Positions 5,743 through 9,031 of a stretch of 9,031 nt of DNA are shown one piece after another. The stretch lies in the NCBI GenBank assembly GCA_021791615.1, contig JAJYWG010000051.1, positions 1 through 9,031 on the forward strand, read 5' to 3'. Every line of letters begins with the position of its first letter. The stretch's first letter is position 1. The stretch is from Actinomycetes bacterium. GTDB lineage: Bacteria; Actinomycetota; Acidimicrobiia; Acidimicrobiales; RAAP-2. The notes beneath the pieces were generated by a model that saw only the letters and a program-made list of their open reading frames with translations, made no database searches and was not told where the DNA came from. The position numbers were made by a program, and so were the translations under genes.

Positions 5743-7077
5743 TCAACCACGGCTGAACCTGGGGAGGCAACAAAGCTTGAACTTTTTGCCGCTGCCGCAC
5801 GGGCAGGGGTGGTTGCGGCCGGTCGATGCCCACCGCCGGCGCTCATCGCGTTCTTCGGACTCCAGCTGGGCCATTATGGCGCTCACAGGGTGGCCAGCGG
5901 CGGACAAGCCGGCCATGCGCCGGAGGTAGGGGAGAGCGTGGCTATAAAAGGCTCGGTAACCTTCGCATAGGTAGTTCAAGCCGCCCTCGCCAGTTGGCGA
6001 CAGCGCGAGACGGTCTTTCTGGCAGCCTCCGTTGCAGAGGAACAGTACCGGGCACTGGCGGCAGTACTGGGGCAGCAGTTGCTTTTTGGCTGCCCCGAAC
6101 GCCAGCTGCTTCGGGGAGCTCACGAAGCTTCCCAATTTAGACGCTGCAGGCACTGCGGGCTCAGGCGGGCCGCCGGGCGGGGCTGGCGGGCTGCCAAGCA
6201 CGTTGCCGAGGTAGTGAGCCTGGTCAACGAAATGGTCACAGGAGTAAACAGAGCCGTCGTGCTCCATGGCGAGGGCCAAGCCGCATGTCTCGGCCATCAC
6301 GCACAAGGTTGGCGGCTGGCCGCTCACAACGAGCAAAGGCTCCAAGAAGTTCTGGACGCCGATGCGCGCGACATCGTGGCGCACCCACTCGTCGAAGATC
6401 TGCACGAGGAACTCGCCAAAGGCCCGAGGGGCCACCGAGTGCCTGCCGACCTGGCCGTCTGGCTCCCGCTCGACAACGGGCAGGAACTGCACCCACCGAA
6501 CGTCGTGGTCTAGGAAGTAGCGGTAGACCTCAAGCGGCTTCGCGGCGTTGTAGGCGTTCACAGTGCACAGGACGTCTGGGTCGACTCCGTGCTCTTTCAG
6601 CAGGCGGAGGCCCCGCATCGCCCTCGCCTGGGTCGGCCGGCCCCGGCGGTCGGGCCGGACAAGGTCATGGACAGATGCTGGGCCGTCGATGCTGAGGCCC
6701 ACCGAGAAGCCCTCTCGTGCGATGAAGGTGCACCATCGTTCGTCCAGAAGGGTGCCATTTGTCTGTAGGTTGTTGAGGCACCGCCACCCGTCGGGGAGGT
6801 AGCGCTGCTGGAACTTGACGACGCGCCGGTAAAAGTCGAGCCCAGCCAGGGTCGGTTCGCCTCCGTGCCAGACGAAATGGACAACCGGGCCTGGGCTGGC
6901 GGCGATGAATGCCCGCACGTACGCCTCCAGCACCTCGTCGCTCATCCGGTACCTCTCGCCCGCGGGGAACAGGTCCTTCTTGCCCAGGTAATAGCAGTAC
7001 TGGCAGCCGAGGTTGCAAATGGGGCCTACGGGCTTGGCCATGACGACAAAGGGCCCCGGGGTTGCTGCCATGGTCAT
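5743..7077 (-). CDS. Radical SAM/SPASM anaerobic sulfatase-maturase-type enzyme with SEC-C tail
   Basis: This 444-residue enzyme carries the radical SAM motif CNLGCQYCYY (C21, C25, C28). Other core motifs are WHGGEPTL (70-77), LQTNGTLLD (104-112) and LSIDGP (128-133). The SPASM region has C259, C265, C280, then C339, C342, C348, C352 and C371. This spacing matches the eight auxiliary-cluster cysteines I recall for Clostridium perfringens anSME, except for a proline-rich insertion (about 296-314) between C280 and C339. The C-terminus ends in a SEC-C zinc motif (C425-P-C427 ... C436-C437). Characterised anSMEs oxidise an active-site Cys or Ser of sulfatases to formylglycine without oxygen, in the cytoplasm. 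No sulfatase lies in the window, so the substrate is unknown; peptide-modifying SPASM relatives are alternatives. The start could be 7077 or the ATG two codons on (7071); neither has a clear ribosome binding site. Confidence 0.88.
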   Translation of the reverse strand: MTMAATPGPFVVMAKPVGPICNLGCQYCYYLGKKDLFPAGERYRMSDEVLEAYVRAFIAASPGPVVHFVWHGGEPTLAGLDFYRRVVKFQQRYLPDGWRCLNNLQTNGTLLDERWCTFIAREGFSVGLSIDGPASVHDLVRPDRRGRPTQARAMRGLRLLKEHGVDPDVLCTVNAYNAAKPLEVYRYFLDHDVRWVQFLPVVEREPDGQVGRHSVAPRAFGEFLVQIFDEWVRHDVARIGVQNFLEPLLVVSGQPPTLCVMAETCGLALAMEHDGSVYSCDHFVDQAHYLGNVLGSPPAPPGGPPEPAVPAASKLGSFVSSPKQLAFGAAKKQLLPQYCRQCPVLFLCNGGCQKDRLALSPTGEGGLNYLCEGYRAFYSHALPYLRRMAGLSAAGHPVSAIMAQLESEERDERRRWASTGRNHPCPCGSGKKFKLCCLPRFSRG

Positions 7078-7235
7078 GTGGACTTTACCGTAATCCGGCC
7101 CCTCGGCAGCTGGAGGGCGGCTTCCTCGCCTGCCAGTCCCCCAATACCAGCTCGGGTCCTCGTGCGTGCCACCCTGGGACGACCTTCCCTGAGCCCGGGG
7201 GGAACTGAGCGAGCCGCAGGGCTAAGACGTACCCT
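7078..7235. promoter_or_regulatory. Divergent intergenic region between the SPASM gene and cobT
   Basis: This 158-bp region must carry promoters for both genes. I see no convincing -35/-10 pair and no good Shine-Dalgarno before either start, so leaderless or near-leaderless transcripts are possible. An imperfect hairpin is present (GGCAG 7105-7109 with CTGCC 7130-7134, enclosing a partly paired GC-rich interior). I looked for cobalamin riboswitch signatures on both strands because cobT follows, and did not find them. Confidence 0.4.
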
Positions 7236-8309
7236 ATGGTCATGGACGACGACTTCAGCGAGCTTGCGGGCCGCGTCGCGCCGACCGACGCGACCGCGGC
7301 GCTCGCCTCGCTAGAGCTGCAGGACCGTCTCACCAAGCCCCAGGGGTCGCTCGGCTTGCTCGAGACGCTTGGCGCGCAGCTCAGCGCGATCGCCGGCGCC
7401 TGTCCCCCGCCCGTCCCCGAACCGGTGACGGTCGCCGTCTTCGCAGGCGACCACGGTGTCGTCCGGGCCGGTGTCAGCGCGTGGCCCTCGGAGGTGACCG
7501 CTCAGATGGTGGCGAACTTCTGCGCTGGCGGGGCCGCGATCAACGTGCTCGCGCGTCACGCCCACGCGTCGGTCGTTGTCGTCGACGTTGGCGTAGCTAA
7601 GCCGGTACCGGCCAACGCCCATGGCTTGGTCCGACGCAACGTACGAAGGGGCACGGCCAACCTAGCCGAAGGGCCAGCGATGAGCCTTGAGGAAGCGACC
7701 GCCGCGCTCAACGTCGGCGCCGGTGTCGCCCGGGAAACGATAGGAACCGGCGCACGCATGCTCGTGACCGGCGACATGGGCATCGGCAACACCACGCCTT
7801 CGGCGGCCCTCATTGCGCACTTCACGTCGTCAAGCCCTCGAGACGTGACGGGCCGCGGGGCCGGCATCGACGACGACATGCTCAACCTGAAGACCAGCGT
7901 GATAGAGGCGGCGCTCTCGCGACTGCCGCCTGGTGCTACGCCGCTTCAGGTCCTTGCCGAGGTGGGCGGTCTTGAGATCGCTGCGCTCGCGGGCTTCATC
8001 ATCGCTGGTGCCGCGGCAAGGGTACCAGTGGTCATTGACGGCGTGATCGCCGTCGCGGCCGCTGTCCTAGCGCGTGCTTTTGCGCCCAATGTCACCGGCT
8101 ACCTGATCGCCGGCCACCGCTCGAGCGAACCCGGGGCCAGTGCCGGGCTCGCGCACCTCGGTCTTACGCCCTTGCTCGACCTCGGCCTACGGCTCGGCGA
8201 AGGCACCGGTGCCACGCTCGCCGTACAGCTCGTCCAAGCCGCCGCGAAGATCCTCTCCGAGATGGCGACCTTCGGTTCGGCTGGGGTCAGCGAGAAAAAC
8301 CGCCCGTGA
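7236..8309 (+). CDS. cobT: Nicotinate-nucleotide--dimethylbenzimidazole phosphoribosyltransferase
   Basis: CobT transfers the phosphoribosyl group of nicotinate mononucleotide to 5,6-dimethylbenzimidazole or a similar base. The product, alpha-ribazole phosphate, becomes the lower ligand of cobalamin. The 357-residue length fits the family (about 350). Conserved segments are KPxGSLG (34-40), FAGDHGV (69-75), GDMGIGNTT (179-187), GGLEIAALAG (244-253), VIDGV (266-270), GHRSSEPGA (293-301) and GEGTGA (321-326). E322 aligns with the catalytic glutamate of the Salmonella enzyme. The frame is intact. The start is the ATG at 7236 or, two codons on, 7242; no clear ribosome binding site is seen. Other cobalamin genes (cobU, cobS, cobC) are not in the window, so the gene appears to stand alone. 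Confidence 0.97.
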   Translation: MVMDDDFSELAGRVAPTDATAALASLELQDRLTKPQGSLGLLETLGAQLSAIAGACPPPVPEPVTVAVFAGDHGVVRAGVSAWPSEVTAQMVANFCAGGAAINVLARHAHASVVVVDVGVAKPVPANAHGLVRRNVRRGTANLAEGPAMSLEEATAALNVGAGVARETIGTGARMLVTGDMGIGNTTPSAALIAHFTSSSPRDVTGRGAGIDDDMLNLKTSVIEAALSRLPPGATPLQVLAEVGGLEIAALAGFIIAGAAARVPVVIDGVIAVAAAVLARAFAPNVTGYLIAGHRSSEPGASAGLAHLGLTPLLDLGLRLGEGTGATLAVQLVQAAAKILSEMATFGSAGVSEKNRP

Positions 8310-8400
8310 AGGCCATTGAGGGCCGCCACGTTAGCCACGTGCCGAGCTCGGGAAGCCCCGGAAGGGCCAGTGCCAGGGGTACTTCCTGGTCCCTTGGCAA

Positions 8401-8668
8401 CCTCGAGCGCCCGCCACTACAGACCGCGACCGCAAAGAACTACTGGTCCGCTTCGGCCCGCTCCGCGAGTCCGTGCTCGACAGCTCGACCACCGGACCAC
8501 ACCCTCCTCACCAACACCCTCCGCGCCTACCTGGCCTGGCGCAACGCCAACCCCCCTGACCTAGTGGTCCTCGCCGCCGAACGCGAGAGGCGTGCCGAGG
8601 CGAGGGCGGAGACGGGCAGGCGCTGGGGCCGGCCCCCTGCTCGCGCCGCCGAAACCCCCCTTAATTGA
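8401..8668 (+). pseudogene. Frame-broken coding remnant, possibly a transposase C-terminus
   Basis: Two adjacent frames look protein-like in succession. From about 8419 to 8484 one frame reads TDRDRKELLVRFGPLRESV. From about 8504 to the TGA at 8666 another reads LTNTLRAYLAWRNANPPDL, then a charged helix-like tail (AAERERRAEARAE) and GRRWGRP. Joining them needs a frameshift between 8484 and 8504, and no start codon with a ribosome binding site is apparent. The AYLAWRNAN plus Arg/Glu-rich tail reminds me of the C-terminal end of some actinobacterial insertion-sequence transposases, but that is an impression. No terminal inverted repeats were identified. Confidence 0.25.
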
Positions 8669-8931
8669 ATTGGCCACGTTTTGGCATGCGAACCGTCGTT
8701 CGCGCCTGCGGGCTTGGCTGCCGAGGACGTCCTTTCCTGTCCCTGCGCCGGCTGTCTCTCTCGTGCGCGGCTGGCTATCGGCAGAATGTTCAGCGTGTAA
8801 TTACATCTGTGCGGGCTGACGTGCGAACCTTCCCGGTCAAGGCACTAGGTTAGCCCTAAAACAAGCGTTCCCGGCTTGGGGTCGGCCACCGAGACGCTGA
8901 GATTGGCCCCGTCGCTGTGCGCCAGGGCGTC

Positions 8932-9031
8932 TTAGGCGCGCGATCTGGCTGTTGGAGGCCATCGGTGGTCCTCTCCGTCGCCAAAGAGCGTCAGCAAGGC
9001 GTTCTCCGGGTCGCCAAGGTAGAGCCGGTGT
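8932..9031 (-). CDS. Possible 3' end of a minus-strand gene entering from the right edge
   Basis: On the minus strand an open frame runs in from the window edge and ends at TAA (8934-8932). Its last 32 codons read HRLYLGDPENALLTLFGDGEDHRWPP followed by a short Thr/Ala/Arg-rich end. The first part has the balanced composition of real protein. The same frame continues beyond the stop with another protein-like run (HSDGANLSVSVADPKPGT) to a TAG at 8847-8845, so the TAA may be a nonsense mutation in a decaying gene. The product is not recognised, and too little is visible to call more. Confidence 0.25.
   Translation of the reverse strand, partial: HRLYLGDPENALLTLFGDGEDHRWPPTARSRA

Larger units (their letters stand above)
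8310..9031. other. Gene-poor right end with degenerate coding traces
   Basis: After cobT no intact gene is visible for about 720 bp. The stretch includes a short AT-rich spot (ccttaattgaattgg around 8659-8673), unusual in this GC-rich window, a small inverted repeat (AAGC/GCTT with a 7-nt loop, about 8863-8877), and the two coding traces listed separately. The lack of intact coding sequence here suggests decay or insertion scars rather than a functional leader. Confidence 0.45.

Noticed and set aside
6079..6513. Plus-strand open frame inside the SPASM enzyme gene
   Set aside because: It is the antisense shadow of a well-supported radical SAM gene and has no motif of its own.
7192..7223. AGCCC/GGGCT inverted repeat before cobT
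   Set aside because: A five-base stem with a 22-nt loop is expected by chance in GC-rich DNA.
7078..7235. Possible cobalamin riboswitch upstream of cobT
   Set aside because: The conserved B12-box-like and core riboswitch segments were not found on either strand; only an imperfect GC-rich hairpin is present.

Overview
The window is GC-rich bacterial chromosome, probably from an actinobacterium (Actinomycetota). I infer this from base composition, overlapping ATGA/GTGA gene junctions, a GTG start, and alanine/arginine/proline-rich proteins. Genus cannot be read from it. Firm genes occupy about 532-8309; both ends hold little or no intact coding sequence.

Region 1 (1-531) has no credible gene. 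It holds a perfect 16-bp palindrome (153-168) and a few GC-rich hairpins, and probably includes the control region of the operon that follows.

Region 2 (532-5556, + strand) is a tightly packed operon of five or six genes, most of them overlapping. In order they encode: a small membrane protein; a membrane-anchored cupredoxin built like the periplasmic domain of cytochrome oxidase subunit II, but with the second CuA histidine missing; a Tat-exported four-cluster iron-sulfur protein with one cluster cysteine replaced by threonine; an internally duplicated polytopic membrane protein; a ten-helix NrfD-family quinol-interacting protein whose motifs resemble ActC/ActF of alternative complex III; and a secreted, C-terminally anchored Ig-like protein. 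No molybdopterin catalytic subunit and no haem c motif (CxxCH) is encoded. My reading is a stripped-down quinol-dehydrogenase-type complex related to alternative complex III. In it, electrons could pass between quinol in the NrfD subunit, the Fe-S relay and a copper protein in place of cytochromes c. This is the main candidate for an undescribed system.

Region 3 (5557-7235) holds a convergent radical SAM/SPASM enzyme of the anaerobic sulfatase-maturase type (- strand, 5743-7077) with a C-terminal SEC-C zinc motif and a proline-rich insertion. No sulfatase is present. A 158-bp divergent intergenic region separates it from cobT.

Region 4 (7236-8309, + strand) is cobT, for assembly of the lower nucleotide loop of cobalamin, with its catalytic motifs intact.

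Region 5 (8310-9031) contains no intact gene. A frame-broken coding remnant (about 8401-8668), perhaps a transposase tail, and the possible 3' end of a minus-strand gene entering from the right edge (8932-9031) are the only coding signals.
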